Below are positions 24,263 to 35,674 of a stretch of DNA of 64,000 bases, one piece after another. The stretch comes from Oryza sativa Japonica Group (lineage: Eukaryota; Streptophyta; Magnoliopsida; Poales; Poaceae), in assembly GCF_034140825.1 (NCBI RefSeq), contig NC_089039.1, positions 25,734,501 through 25,798,500 of the forward strand, in the 5' to 3' direction. How positions within the stretch are numbered: the stretch's first letter is position 1; every line of letters starts with the position of its first letter. The translations under genes were made by a program, and so were the position numbers. The notes beneath the pieces are model-generated. The model saw only the letters and a program-made list of their open reading frames with translations. It did no database searches and was not told where the DNA came from.

Positions 24263-27200
24263 ATGATGTCGAGGTCGTACACGAACCTGCTGGACCTCGC
24301 GGCGGGGAACTTCGAGGCGCTGGGGCCGGCGGGGGGAGGGAGGAGGAGGTCGTTCGGGGCGAAGCGGATGACGCGGGTGATGACGGTGCCCGGGACGCTG
24401 TCGGAGCTGGACGACGAGGACGACGAGCCGGCGGCGACGAGCAGCGTCGCCTCCGACGTGCCCTCGTCGGCGGCGTGCGAGCGCCTCATCGTCGTGGCGA
24501 ACCAGCTCCCCGTGGTGGCGCGGCGGAGGCCGGGCGCCGCGGCGGGGGGGTGGGCGTTCTCGTGGGACGACGACTCGCTCCTCCTCCGCCTCCGCGACGG
24601 CGTCCCCGACGAGATGGAGGTGCTCTTCATCGGCACGCTCCGCGCCGACGTGCCCGCCTGCGAGCAGGACGAGGTGTCGCAGAGCCTCATCGATGGATTC
24701 GGATGCGCACCCGTGTTCCTCCCCGCGGGGCTCTACGACCGATTCTACCAGCACTTCTGCAAGGGTTACCTATGGCCGCTGTTCCACTACATGCTCCCCT
24801 TCGCCTCCGCCTTGCCGGCGGCCGCATCCGGCGATGGCCGGTTTGACCGCGGCGCGTGGGAGGCCTACGTGCTCGCCAACAAATACTTCTTCGAGAAGGT
24901 GGTCGAGGTCATCAACCCGGAGGACGACTACGTTTGGGTCCACGATTACCACCTCATGGCGCTGCCCACCTTCCTCCGCCGCCGCTTCAATCGCCTCCGC
25001 ATCGGGTTCTTCCTCCACAGCCCCTTTCCCTCATCGGAGATCTACCGCTCGCTGCCCGTCCGAGAGGAGATCCTAAGAACGCTGCTTAATTGCGATCTCA
25101 TTGGATTCCACACATTCGATTATGCGAGGCACTTCCTATCTTGCTGTAGTAGGATGCTGGGGATAGAGTACCAGTCAAAGCGTGGATACATTGGATTGGA
25201 TTACTTTGGCCGCACTGTTGGAATCAAGATCATGCCAGTGGGAATCCATATGGGTCAATTGCAATCAGTGTTGCGATTGTCCGAGAAAGAAAAGAAGGTT
25301 GCTGAGCTGCGGCAGCAATTCGAGGGCAAGTCCGTGTTACTTGGTGTGGATGATATGGATATCTTCAAGGGAATCAACTTAAAACTTCTTGCGTTTGAGA
25401 ATATGCTGAGGACGCATCCCAAGTGGAAGGGAAGAGCTGTGTTGGTGCAGATTGCAAACCCAGCACGAGGGAAGGGAAAGGATCTGGAGGCTGTCCAGGC
25501 TGAGATTCGGGAGAGTTGTGATAGAATTAACAAGGAGTTTGGCCAGTCAGGTTACAGTCCAGTGATTTTCATTGACCAGAGCGTGCCAAGTGCGGTGAGG
25601 CTTGCATATTATACGGTTGCTGAGTGTGTTGTGGTGACGGCTGTGAGGGATGGGATGAATTTGACCCCATATGAATACATTGTCTGCCGGGAGGGGATAC
25701 CTGGCTCTGAGTGTGCACCAGAGGTGAGTGGACCAAAGAAGAGCATGTTGGTTGTGTCGGAGTTTATTGGTTGCTCACCTTCACTGAGTGGAGCCATTCG
25801 TGTTAACCCGTGGAATATCGAGGCAACTGCAGAGGCACTGAATGAGGCCATCTCAATGTCAGAGCGTGAAAAGCAGCTGAGGCACGAAAAACATTACCGT
25901 TATGTCAGCACCCATGATGTTGCATATTGGTCTAAGAGCTTTGTACAGGACCTGGAGAGGGCTTGCAAGGATCACTTTAGGAAACCATGCTGGGGCATTG
26001 GATTGGGATTTGGCTTCAGGGTGGTAGCCCTAGACCCACATTTCACAAAGCTTAATTTCGATTCAATTATAATGTCCTATGAGAGATCAAAGAGTAGGGC
26101 TATATTTCTCGACTATGATGGCACATTGGTGCCACAGGCTTCGCTCAACAAGAATCCAAGTGAAGAATTACTGAGGATCATTAATACCCTATGCGCAGAT
26201 AGAAATAACACCGTGTTCATTGTCAGCGGGAGAAGCAAGGATGACTTGAGCAAAAAGCTTATCTCATGTCCAAAGCTAGGCATTGCCGCAGAGCATGGCT
26301 ACTTCTTAAGGTACAATTCCTTAACCGTAGTCAGCTTTCTTTTCATTGCCAGTACAATCTGCACTTTTTTCCTAAAATAGAATCTGCACTTTACCATATA
26401 TACTAGAAAGTCTTGCATTATGCACTAGCATAAAGCGTGCCACATGCACCTTTTCAAAATACGATTCTGAGCTAATAACAATTTATGTTATCAGAATGGA
26501 GGGCATTTTATCTTTAGAACTTGCGTAGCAGATCCTGATCTTACTTTTATGTAAAAGTCCATGGCATCAGCAAATATTTATAGGTGCTTCTTAACTGTTA
26601 ATTTGGGCTTGTGTTTTTATTACTCCCTCTGTCCCAAAATATAGCAACCTAGTACTCCCTCTGTCCCAAAATATAACAACTTTTAACTCTCAGGATTTGT
26701 CCTGAAATATAACAACTTCTACACCAACATTCTCTTCCTAACCAATCACAACCCTCCACCATTCACTTTTCCCACCTACCTCCATTACTCATCCAATCAC
26801 AACCCTCCATCATTCACTTCTACCTACTTTCTTAATAACCGTGTCCAACTCTAAAACTTCTTATATTCTGGGATGGAGGGAGTACTAGATTAGACACAAC
26901 CTAGTAGAGTTTAGATTCCTACTATAGGTTGTGTTTAATTTAGTACTTGGTTGCTAAATTTTGGGACAGGGAGTAGCCAAGGACATTGATGATAAGTGAA
27001 GTCCCATCTGATTCCCTCTTGAAATTACGAAAAAAACGGATGATGGAATGATTTCTTTCAATATGTAGGTGGACTAGAGATGAAGAATGGCAAACCACTG
27101 CACAGACCTCAGATTTTGGATGGATGCAAATGGCGAAGCCAGTGATGGATCTTTATACTGAATCAACTGACGGATCCACCATTGAGACTAAAGAAACTGC

Positions 27201-28274
27201 ACTGGTGTGGCACCATCAGGATGCTGACCAAGGTTTTGGCTCTTCCCAGGCAAAGGAAATGCTTGATCACTTGGAAAGTGTATTAGCAAATGAACCAGTC
27301 TCAGTCAAGAGTGGCCAATTCATTGTTGAAGTCAAACCTCAGGTACATTATCTTGATCTCTTACATTCCTTTCACAAGTACATTGTTATTCTGATCATGA
27401 AACCACATATTTTTGTGCCTTTTGTGGAGAACAGTTTCTGTACCAAATAACCTGACTATTTAATTCTCATTTATATGATGCTCCTCGAGATCCAGCTAAT
27501 TCTTTTGCATCAATCGTACAAACCGTTTTTTTTTTCCATTACGGTATAGAGCTACAGGGTGATCATGATGGATGCAGATATGTTGGCTTCACATTTTCTT
27601 TACCCTGTTGTTATGCCTTTTCAATTTCAGTTCACCTTGCATTCTGGTGTAGACTTATTGTTGGACAAAATGCAAGATATCTGATATCATAACTAAAACA
27701 ATGCTGTTTTATATTGTCTCCATGTTTAAAACAGAATTTGTGAATTGCAATGGAACACTTCCTATGTTGGCCTTTATGGTTTAATGCTATACATGTCACT
27801 TAACAGTTTAACTTCACCTGCTCCAGGCTTTTCATTTGTAATATATGCATTGGTGTGCATTCCTCATTTATTCCTTCAAACTCCTTTGTGCTGCAGGGTG
27901 TTACCAAAGGGCTCATAGCTGAGAAAGTACTCACATCAATGAAGGAGAAGGGGCAACTGGCAGATTTTGTATTATGCATTGGTGATGACAGGTCAGATGA
28001 GGATATGTTTGAAAATATTGCCGATGTCATGAAAAGGAGCATTGTTGCACCAAAAACTCCACTGTTTGCATGTACTGTGGGCCAGAAGCCAAGCAAAGCT
28101 AGGTTTTACCTGGATGATACATTTGAAGTCGTCACCATGTTGAGTTCACTGGCGGATGCTTCAGAACCAGACCTTATGGCAGACTTGGAAGATGACTTGG
28201 CCACATCAGTCTCATCAATAGAAATAAGTGACAGAGTGGTATCTTTTAGTAATTTAAGGACAGAAGGATCTTAG
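24263..28274 (+). CDS. Class II trehalose-6-phosphate synthase/phosphatase-like protein
   Basis: Three exons (24263-26310, 27069-27342, 27897-28274) give 899 residues. A GT20 glycosyltransferase domain spans about 70-560 and a HAD phosphatase-like domain about 605-850, with FLDYDGTL near residue 617 and GDDRSDEDMF near 802. Class II TPS proteins (AtTPS5-11 type) have both domains but mostly little catalytic activity, and are thought to act in sugar and trehalose-6-phosphate signalling. The start MMSRSYTNLLDLAAGNFEAL matches the class II N-terminus, so I use 24263 although the frame is open back to an ATG at 23930. Exon layout (one long, two short) is also typical. From memory this may be the gene called OsTPS6. 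Confidence 0.95.
26633..26973. mobile_element. Outer Stowaway MITE in TPS intron 1
   Basis: The ends ctccctctgtcccaaaatat (left) and ttttgggacagggag (right) are flanked by TA at 26631-26632 and 26974-26975. The internal arms (atagcaacctagta and tacttggttgctaaat) are interrupted by a second Stowaway at 26655-26882. Confidence 0.85.
26655..26882. mobile_element. Inner Stowaway MITE nested in the outer copy
   Basis: The ends ctccctctgtcccaaaatat and ttctgggatggagggag have their own TA duplication (26653-26654 and 26883-26884). The interior contains a tandem pair around aaccaatcacaaccctccac and atccaatcacaaccctccat. 228 bp. Confidence 0.85.
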
Positions 28275-29242
28275 TCTGGTGTTTCTGCGTTGCTTTTCTC
28301 GCCGAAAAAGTTCTGTTGGAACTGAGTGAGGGAGTGTTAAGCAAGATGAAACACTGCAAGATTAAAGATGCTACAGGGCAAGGAAGTCGAATTCTTGGGT
28401 TCATGATTCATTTTGGTGAAGATGAGGGTAAGGGATTAAAACATGTAGCTGCAAATATTCTGAAGTCCGGAAAGAGATTACAGTTTGAGTAGCTCCCAAA
28501 TAGCCTCATTATGCGTTTTGTTACGGCGGCATTTACTACCAGTCGCTGCTACGAAGATTCTTATGTTCATAGCTGACCTGCCATGTTCTTTCCATTTGAA
28601 TACTTATCCCAAGGCTAAGTAGGAAGCATCGGCGTGGCAGAAGTGCATCGGTGCAATATGGGGGAATATGAGGGTAAATCTTGTGACAGGTTAACTGCAG
28701 CTTGTGATTTCTTGCTTGTTAACCTGGTTAACAGAAATCGTCTAGTAGGGAAAAAACTAGTGATGCTTTTCGTTTACTTGTAATGTTGTGGCAATGTGGA
28801 GGATGACATTTGATTCATTGTTTGACAGCATTATCTGTATCATCCTTATATGTAGCTAATTTATATTGAGTTCTTTACAATTAATCACCACTTGCTGAAC
28901 TTCCATCTTGCCATTTCTTTTAAGATTTTTCCTGGACGAGATTCCTGGACTCTTGGATGAGTTGGCTGATCAATTATCCTCATGATTAGAACTGAGATTT
29001 GCATTAGGGATATAGCCTATAAGACAAGCTTATAAAACAAAATACCATGCCAAAGTTTCGCTATAACTATATCAACGAAACTATAGGGTGCATTTTATTT
29101 CCACTCAACACAACATCGATGGGCTTACTTGGGCTGCATTGTCGTTCCATACTAAGAACGTTTTTCTAACTTTACTCCCTCTTAGCTTTTACTACCCTTT
29201 TTCGTAAATGGTGCATTTTTTTTTCGCTTTAAAGAAATCATA
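28275..29242. other. TPS 3' UTR and spacer
   Basis: Downstream of the TPS stop the sequence reads as 3' UTR for several hundred bases, then AT-rich spacer. No other gene is visible. Confidence 0.4.
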
Positions 29243-29465
29243 CCACCTCCGTCTCATTATAAGTGCAATTGTGGATTTCTATGTCTAATGTTTGTTCGTC
29301 CGTCTTATTTAAAAAAATTATAAAAAAATAATCACACACGAAGTAATGTTTATGTTTTATCATCTAGTAACAATAAAAATATTAATCATAAATTTTATTT
29401 TAAATAATACAGACGGTCAAATGTGGACATGAACAGTAAAAAGCTACACTCTTTTTGGATGGAAG
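29243..29465. mobile_element. Stowaway MITE, same family as 33683
   Basis: The ends ccacctccgtctcattataa and tttttggatggaag have TA at 29241-29242 and 29466-29467. The interior (aatcacacacgaagtaatgt, tatgttttatcatctagtaa, acggtcaaatgtggacatga) aligns with the copy at 33683-33909. Confidence 0.8.
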
Positions 29466-29467
29466 TA

Positions 29468-30125
29468 GCATTAACTTTTTTAGCTAATACTTAATTAGTC
29501 ATGTGCTATTCCCGTGTTCTATTTTGCGTACCTAGGGAAGGGTTCCCAAATTCCAACCCACACAATCGAACACGACTTTAGTAGAGTTGGCAACACAGCG
29601 GGTACGGGTTTCCCAGGAGAGCCCGGTGGAGAGGGTGTGCTCGTGCCCTTGTCTAGGGCCTCGAGAGTCGAGACACCCGAGCCTTGTTCCGGCGTGGCCA
29701 CTGTGCTTGGGGTAGCCACGTGTCCAGGGCACCCTACATGTTAGGGGCTCCCGTTGCCAAGTAAATATTTTCTTGTTACATTGGGCAAGCTTCTCAAAGA
29801 CGTCAATGATAAAGAAGTTCACGATAGACATGGTTCAAAAGAGGTGCCGATGCTTGCAAGTGACATCTTCAACACCTTAAAGATATAGATCTTATAGGTT
29901 TTGACTCTCTTCTTGACACCTTGAAGATGTAGATCTTGTTGGTCTTAGTAGGGCCCACGGTACCCCAGGATCTTGAGGGGTCCCACTTCTCCAACACAAT
30001 TATACAGAAAGAACATATTTAGAGATGTGATGCGCCATCAACGCAATATGTGTTCAACTTTTCATCACATAATGGCAAGCATTTCTAGAGTACTCCATAT
30101 TCCACAATCATCTATTGTTTAATTT
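29468..30125. other. Spacer with GC-rich patch and a short imperfect repeat
   Basis: A GC-rich patch lies at 29590-29760. Two imperfect copies of acaccttgaagatgtagatc (29872-29894 and 29918-29940) follow. I cannot identify it. Confidence 0.3.
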
Positions 30126-30139
30126 CTTTGTATTTTATT

Positions 30140-31683
30140 TTCACCGAGAAGGCCGAAAGAGGCCATCCGAATGTATTAAGGAGTAAAAGTTACAAGAAAA
30201 AACAACACAATACACCGAGGTGCATGGCCACACACCATGCGCTACCACCCAAGCACAAACCACTGAGGGTGAAGCCTAGCACCAAACGACCCCAGCTAAG
30301 TGTAGCCGAACGCCGCTAGGCCTACAGCAACACCACAGAGACGAGATTCCGAAAAACGACGCCACCACGGTAGTCACGACATCCAGAATGACGCCATCAC
30401 CTATCTAAAAAGTGGTTTTCACCTAGAGATGCTCGTCAAGAAAGAGAGAGGGCAACCTTGACAACGCCCCAATGAGGTTACGACGCCCGAAGGCGTAGCC
30501 GCCGCCAGTCCAGTGAATCACCAGACTAGGCTTTCGCTTGGGACCTTACAACCTTGACTGCAGATCACCGTCCAACTCAGAACCACCACACAGACAGATG
30601 GTAGCACACAGCTTCCACCACACCACACCGATGCCCCTCCGTCGGCCGACTCCATTGAACCACCGTCCCTGAGAGTTGGCGCAGGACCCCTCCGTTCCAC
30701 CACCCGCCGGCCGCCTCGCTAGTTTTGGCCGAAGGAGAATCCGGGACTAGGTGGCATTGCTTCGGCAGCCTGAGCTTCCCCCGCTGACGAGCTGCTGCCT
30801 CAATCCAACCTAGAAACTTCCCGCAAAGAAGAAGATGAGCTCCAGGAAGGACGAGGGTGCTGACTGGTAACAAGAAAGACGACACACCGCCGCCAGCTCC
30901 CTTTGCACTGCCATCTGGCCGCCGGTGGCACTGCCGCTCCGGACCGGCGCCCCCATTGTCCGGCCGCCGTACTTCACCTGGCCACCGCGTTGGCATCCCG
31001 GCTGCTCGGCCACCGATGCCAAGCCGCCACCGAGGCCTGGCTGCCGAGGAAGACGGCCCACCGAGCCCAAGGGCTGCTCACGCACCGGGGAACCACGGTC
31101 GCTGCGTCTTGGGCTGCCGCCGGCCGGCCGGGGCGAGCGGGTGAGCGGGGGCGTCGCTGCCGCATTGAGCGGCCGCTGTCGAGCCGCGTCCGCGCACGGG
31201 CTGACCACGCCACCGTTGCCCCAAGCACCTGCCGCCTCCGCGCACGGGCCGGCCACGCCACTACCGCCCCAAGCGTCCGCCGCTTCCGCTCCCGGGTGGG
31301 CCACACTGAGTCGCCATCGAGCCGCAGTCGTCCGCCGCCTCCGCGCTCGAGCCGGGCCGGCCGAGCCACAGCCGCCCACCGCCGCGCCAGATCCAAGTGA
31401 GGGATGGCCGGATCCAGCCTTGGGGGCGCCGGATCCGCCGCCTCCCCACACCTCGCTGCCGTGGCCGCCTCGGACCGCACCGGTGAGGGAATGGCGCCCC
31501 GTCCACATCGCGCCGAGGAGGGGGACGCCATGAAGAAGAAATGCCTCGCCGTCGCCTTCCCTGCTTGCCGCCGGCGAGCTCCGGCGGCGGCGAGGTGAGG
31601 GGAAAGGAGCGGAGGCGCAGGCGGCTAGGGTTTACCGAGCCGCCCGCGCGAGAGCGACGCGGGGAGAGAGTGTTTCCCCTATC
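30140..31683 (-). mobile_element. GC-rich retroposon, 1.5 kb, with 14-bp target duplication
   Basis: CTTTGTATTTTATT occurs at 30126-30139 and again at 31684-31697, bounding a 1544-bp insert. Read on the minus strand, it starts near ggggaaacactctctccccg, followed by aaaccctagccgcc, and ends ggccttctcggtgaa, the layout of a reverse-transcribed insert (LINE-type target-primed insertion). The interior is extremely GC-rich on the 5' side. The longest minus-strand frame (31508-30810, 232 codons) is low-complexity with no reverse transcriptase or endonuclease motif. It is either a nonautonomous LINE relative or a retroposed transcript. Confidence 0.65.
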
Positions 31684-32130
31684 CTTTGTATTTTATTGCC
31701 AACCACCATCTCACTAAATGAGGTGCATTATAGTGTTCTTTTTTTCTTCGTCCTTAATCCCTTCAAAACAACCTAACAATTCGTTCCAAAAAAAAGAACG
31801 GTAGAACAGAAAATACGAAGTAATGCGGCACCGCAGTAATGCCATCTTAATGAATAAAAAGAACGACTTAATCACATAAAAGATGATTTATCAATGACTT
31901 CTAGCACACCAGCTTAGCTCTTGCATATTTACATAAGCCACACCTTTATTGGAGGGAAAGCTAGATGAGCAGATGTGGATAAGGGAGTTGAGTAGTCCAA
32001 ACTCTAAAGTACAAACAACATAAAATCATTTAATTTAAAGTAAAAAAGATTCGGTAAAAGGTGGCCATATCAAACTTTAGTAACAGAAAATACCCCTAAA
32101 CTGCAGTTCCCTCTTTCGTTTATTTTTGAA

Positions 32131-32370
32131 AAGGCAGTCAATGCAGATGCATGAGGCAGGGCCACACACACACTGCAGTCTGCCTTCGCGTCACTCTTTT
32201 TGCCCCACGACTCACACCGCTGATACTTATCCTTTTTACATGTACAGTTAGAAGGCACGAACTGCATGAGCAGTGAGATGGTCAGTACAAAACCACACAT
32301 GCGGCTAATAAGCATGCAGTTCTGCAATGGTATCTCTCGTCTGAGAGCGGTTGGTTCTTCGATCGCCTTC
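32131..32370 (+). repeat. Degenerate duplicate of the promoter region of the small secreted protein gene
   Basis: In order, ggcagtcaatgcagatgcat, gaggcagggccacacac, tacagttagaaggcacgaac, aaccacacatgcg and gcatgcagttctgcaatgg match ggcagtcaaatgctgatgca, gaggcatggccacacaagc, tacagccagaaggcacgcgc, aaccacacaagc and gcatgcagttcatcaatc at 32824-33130. The duplicate has no coding copy after it. The stretch 31700-32130 holds nothing else I can name. Confidence 0.6.
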
Positions 32371-32498
32371 ATTACTTTACTTTAGGATTTAGAGAGTCCC
32401 GATTTGCAAAATAAACCTACTCTGCTATCCCAATAGTGTATCAACCAAATGTATGCATTTCAATTAAAGTCGTATTCTCCCATTACGATTATAATGAT

Positions 32499-32675
32499 TT
32501 TTTTTTGAACGACTCGCACGAGACGATGCGAAGTTCTATTGATAAAGCAGGAAAAAATTACAAGATTACAACCTTGGAGGGTCATGACCAGAAAAAGGGA
32601 AAAAAATACAACCCCACACACCGACAGCGCCAACACACACGACCAGGAGGAGGCTAGCACCGGACCGGCCGCCGC
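32499..32675 (-). mobile_element. Short 5'-truncated LINE-type insertion with 16-bp target duplication
   Basis: TTACGATTATAATGAT flanks the insert exactly (32483-32498 and 32676-32691). On the minus strand the 177-bp insert ends cgtgcgagtcgttc plus poly(A), seen here as a poly(T) start, with tcaatagaacttcgcatcgt before it, the form of a rice LINE 3' end. The identical duplication argues for a recent insertion. Confidence 0.8.
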
Positions 32676-33168
32676 TTACGATTATAATGATCATTATTTG
32701 CTTTGTGAATGTGTAAAAGTGTTCCAGACAACTTGTAAGGGATAGTTTGATATACCAGATAATTGAGCAGAAATCAAATCCTGATGCATCCCTGCTGCCT
32801 AGTACTACTTACATACATACATCAGGCAGTCAAATGCTGATGCATGAGGCATGGCCACACAAGCAAGAAAAATTTTACTGTATTTATGAGGTATCAAATC
32901 TTTTAGTGTAAATTTTCTTGCTCCTAATATCAAAATATCAAAAGATACCAAAATTTACGTTAAAAAATGTAGTATACCTCCTAGTATATATAAAAGAACT
33001 GTAAAATCATTTCACAAACAAATATACCTGGCTTGTTTTACCAGTACAGCCAGAAGGCACGCGCTGCGTGACAGACGACGGTTATACGAACCACACAAGC
33101 ATCCAGCATGCAGTTCATCAATCAGCAATGGCACCTCTGCACCATCTCTTCTCCGATTCTCACCTCCA

Positions 33169-33174
33169 TATATA
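33169..33174 (+). promoter_or_regulatory. TATA box of the small secreted protein gene
   Basis: TATATA in ctccatatatacagcc, 103 bp before the ATG. The sequence around it is the intact member of the duplicated promoter pair. Confidence 0.55.
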
Positions 33175-33276
33175 CAGCCATGCCTGCTGTTGAATTCTTG
33201 AGCAACTAATCAGGCCACACAATTTCAGTCCAAGTACTAGTGCAAGATCGATCAAGTGTGAGGCTGGGTTGAGACA

Positions 33277-34319
33277 ATGGCTGGGTTTCACCGCCTCTCC
33301 CTCGCCTTCCTCCTGCTCGTCGTCGTCGTCGCCGGCGACCTGATGATCTCCACCGCCACCTCCATGGCGGTGGGTACATCGGACGACGACGGCCCACCTA
33401 TCAAGATCAGTATGCGGTACGCCAACGCGGAGGAGTCGCGGTGGCTCGACAGCTGGGCGGAGAAGACGCAGTCGGCCGGCGGTGGCGGCGGCGACGACTT
33501 CGAGGTTCGCCGGGCCACCGACGAGGAGTCGGCGCGGCTGAACCGCATGCGCGCCGACGCCGACAGGAGGGCGAGGGACGGCAGCGGCTTCGGCTTCGAC
33601 GGCCACATCGAGTTCGACGATGACCATCCGTAAATATTTTCCTCCGTTCCATATTATAATTAGTTTTTGTCTTAAGTTAATACTACATCCGTTTCAAAAT
33701 AAGTGCAACTGTAAATATCCATGTTCAACGTTTGGCCGTCCATTTTATATGAAAAATTTATGAAAATTTAATCACACATAAAGTATTATTTATGTTTTAT
33801 CATCTAATAATAATAAAAATATCAATCATAAAAATTTTCAAATAAAACAAACAGTCAAATGTTAGATATGAACAGTGCAAAACTGTATTTATTTTAGGAC
33901 TGAGAGAATTTCATTTCATATTATAATTTGTTTTGATTTTTTCTCAGTTAATATTTTCTTAAAAAAATGATCGAATTTATAAGAAAAATATAAAAACATT
34001 TTCAACACAAAACAAATATATTATCATATGTATTTAATGTTACATTTGATAAAACTAATTTTAGTGTCGTAGATGTTTTTAAATTTTTCTATAAACTTAG
34101 TTAAACATAAAACGTTTCACTATGAAGGGGGTATAATTTTGCTTTGCTTTGTTTGATTCGTGTTGTGGTCTGCACTGCAGTTACGGTGAAGTTCATGTTA
34201 AATTTTGCTATTCATGTTGAATTCATGTCAAATTTTGCTTGCTTGTGGTGGTGTGCAGTTTTGGTAGAGTCGTCGTGACGGACTTCCCTCCGTCGTCCAA
34301 GCCGAACGATGATCTGTGA
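33277..34319 (+). CDS. Small secreted protein, two exons (proposed), unknown function
   Basis: Exon 1 (33277-33629) begins with a clear signal peptide (MAGFHRLSLAFLLLVVVVAG, cleavage near residue 28), then an acidic and basic hydrophilic body with RWLDSWAEKTQ and DEESARLNRMRADADRRARD. The reading frame could stop at 33633 (118 residues), but a good donor (CC/gtaaat) joins in frame to 34259-34319, adding FGRVVVTDFPPSSKPNDDL for a total of 137. I prefer the spliced form because the second exon is GC-richer than its surroundings and in frame. A weaker acceptor at 34180 would add YGEVHVKFCYSC instead. The final Pro/Ser/Asn-rich end recalls processed plant peptides but matches no family I can name. 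A 3' UTR intron (34349-34426) is also possible. Confidence 0.6.
33641..34129. mobile_element. MITE cluster filling the intron of the small secreted protein gene
   Basis: Stowaway 33683-33909 (catccgtttcaaaataagtg ... ttaggactgagagaa, TA at 33681-33682) is related to 29243-29465. To its right, 33910-34129 is a degenerate copy of the Stowaway family at 60773 (tcatattataatttgttttg, acaaaacaaatatattatca). A 40-bp fragment of the same family (ccgttccatattataattag) lies to its left. Together they cover most of the 629-bp intron. Confidence 0.65.
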
Positions 34320-34429
34320 AGCCAGAACAAGTCCCACTCGCGCCGAGGTAAGTAGATTTAGGAACTGTGGGTTTTTGTTAATTCTTGATGATGCACATTG
34401 ATTTAGAATCTCCTTTTCCTCTTCAGGAT

Positions 34430-35292
34430 GATGAGTTCCAGTTTCCTTAGGACGACGAATTAAGCTGAATACCAACAAGCTTATGGATTGGAGGCCGGCG
34501 GGTTCATTGCACCAGAGTCTTCAGTTTCTAGCTTTGGCTCTTCAAGCCTTAGTATCCTGGGCAAGACCCAAACTATCTTCAGTTTCTATCATGTCGTGTC
34601 CTCTTAGCTTAGTTAAACCCAACCTCTTAAAGGTAGTGGTTTTCAGTCAGTGTAATCGGTCTTCGGTCAGTTAAAGGTGCCTTTTCAGTTTCAGTTTGTT
34701 CAATTGCAGTTCCTCTGTTCTGTCTTTCCTCAAAATGTTTCCCTGCTTAAGTTCTTTCTGTGATCATCTCCGCTTTTTATCCTCATTTCTGCCACTTGTA
34801 GTTGTATCTTGCTTTCGTTTCTCTTTTGGTCCTTTGACGGCAACCTGCATTTCTTTTTGATTGAGTGGATGACACTAAGTCAGGGGTAGAACTAGAAGGC
34901 AAGCTTATTGAACGAAGATACCCCACGTTTAGCTATACTAGATGGATACCATGTACGTTGCTGCAGGAGAATTGTGTGATATGAGTTCTAAAATTTTCTT
35001 TCTTATCTACTATATGATTTTTCTTTCACGTGTTTATATATTTTTGTACCTTTATCAATTATCCAAAGGTTATAAATGATTGGGTTGTATGATGTGGCTT
35101 TTGGAGGGATGATATGCAATTTACACCCTTGATGAATCATCGAAAGGCTAAAAATAATTGAGGTAATGTGAAGAGATGCAATTTATACCCTTGATAAATC
35201 ATCCAAAAACTAAAAACAATTGAGATAACGTGGCTCTATGAGAGAAGAGAGAATTAGCATTAACTATACTAAGGGGATGAACTTTATAGATA
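34430..35292. other. Spacer without recognised gene
   Basis: The 3' UTR of the small secreted protein gene extends some distance, followed by AT-rich DNA with two related stretches (ttgatgaatcatcgaaaggct, then ttgataaatcatccaaaaac). Nothing else is seen. Confidence 0.35.
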
Positions 35293-35674
35293 CTAGAAAA
35301 AATGCCCGTGCGTTGCAATGGGTAAAGTCTATTTTAATTTTATTATTGTTATATGGTTTAGTTTAGGTGAAATTCACTGTGAAAATTCGCTTGGATATAT
35401 ATTTTTTCTAAAAAATCATGAGCTGCAATTAGGTATGATAATCTCATGTTAGCATGTAATTAGAACGATTGTCAATGGTATTTCTTGGATTATCTCTTTT
35501 ATAAAGAGATTTCTTATACGACTACTCTTGTATATCGAAAAACAAACGAACTTAAAACCCGACTCAAATACATATATGTATTTCCAAAAGCGAACGAATT
35601 TAAAAACCGACTCATACACAGATGACGTACCAAAGTACCAGCAAAAACATCTTCAATTTTTATAAGAGTAGAGA
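35293..35674 (-). mobile_element. Helitron-like nonautonomous element (candidate)
   Basis: On the minus strand the segment starts TCTCTACTCTTATAAAAATT and ends cacgggcattttttCTAG, followed by T. A 5' TC and 3' CTAG between A/T flanks fit Helitrons, and a second copy with the same two ends lies in the opposite orientation at 58558-59038. The inner portions also match (agctcatgatt, ttcgtttgttttt versus its relative). The 3' hairpin is not obvious, so another class is possible. Confidence 0.5.

Noticed and set aside
30810-31533. Several overlapping 160-230 codon frames
   Set aside because: They lie inside the GC-rich retroposon, are low-complexity and have no RT or endonuclease motifs.
32070-32372. 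Minus-strand frame of 100 codons with several Cys and a hydrophobic segment
   Set aside because: It lies in the duplicated promoter block and is not conserved as a frame in the second copy.
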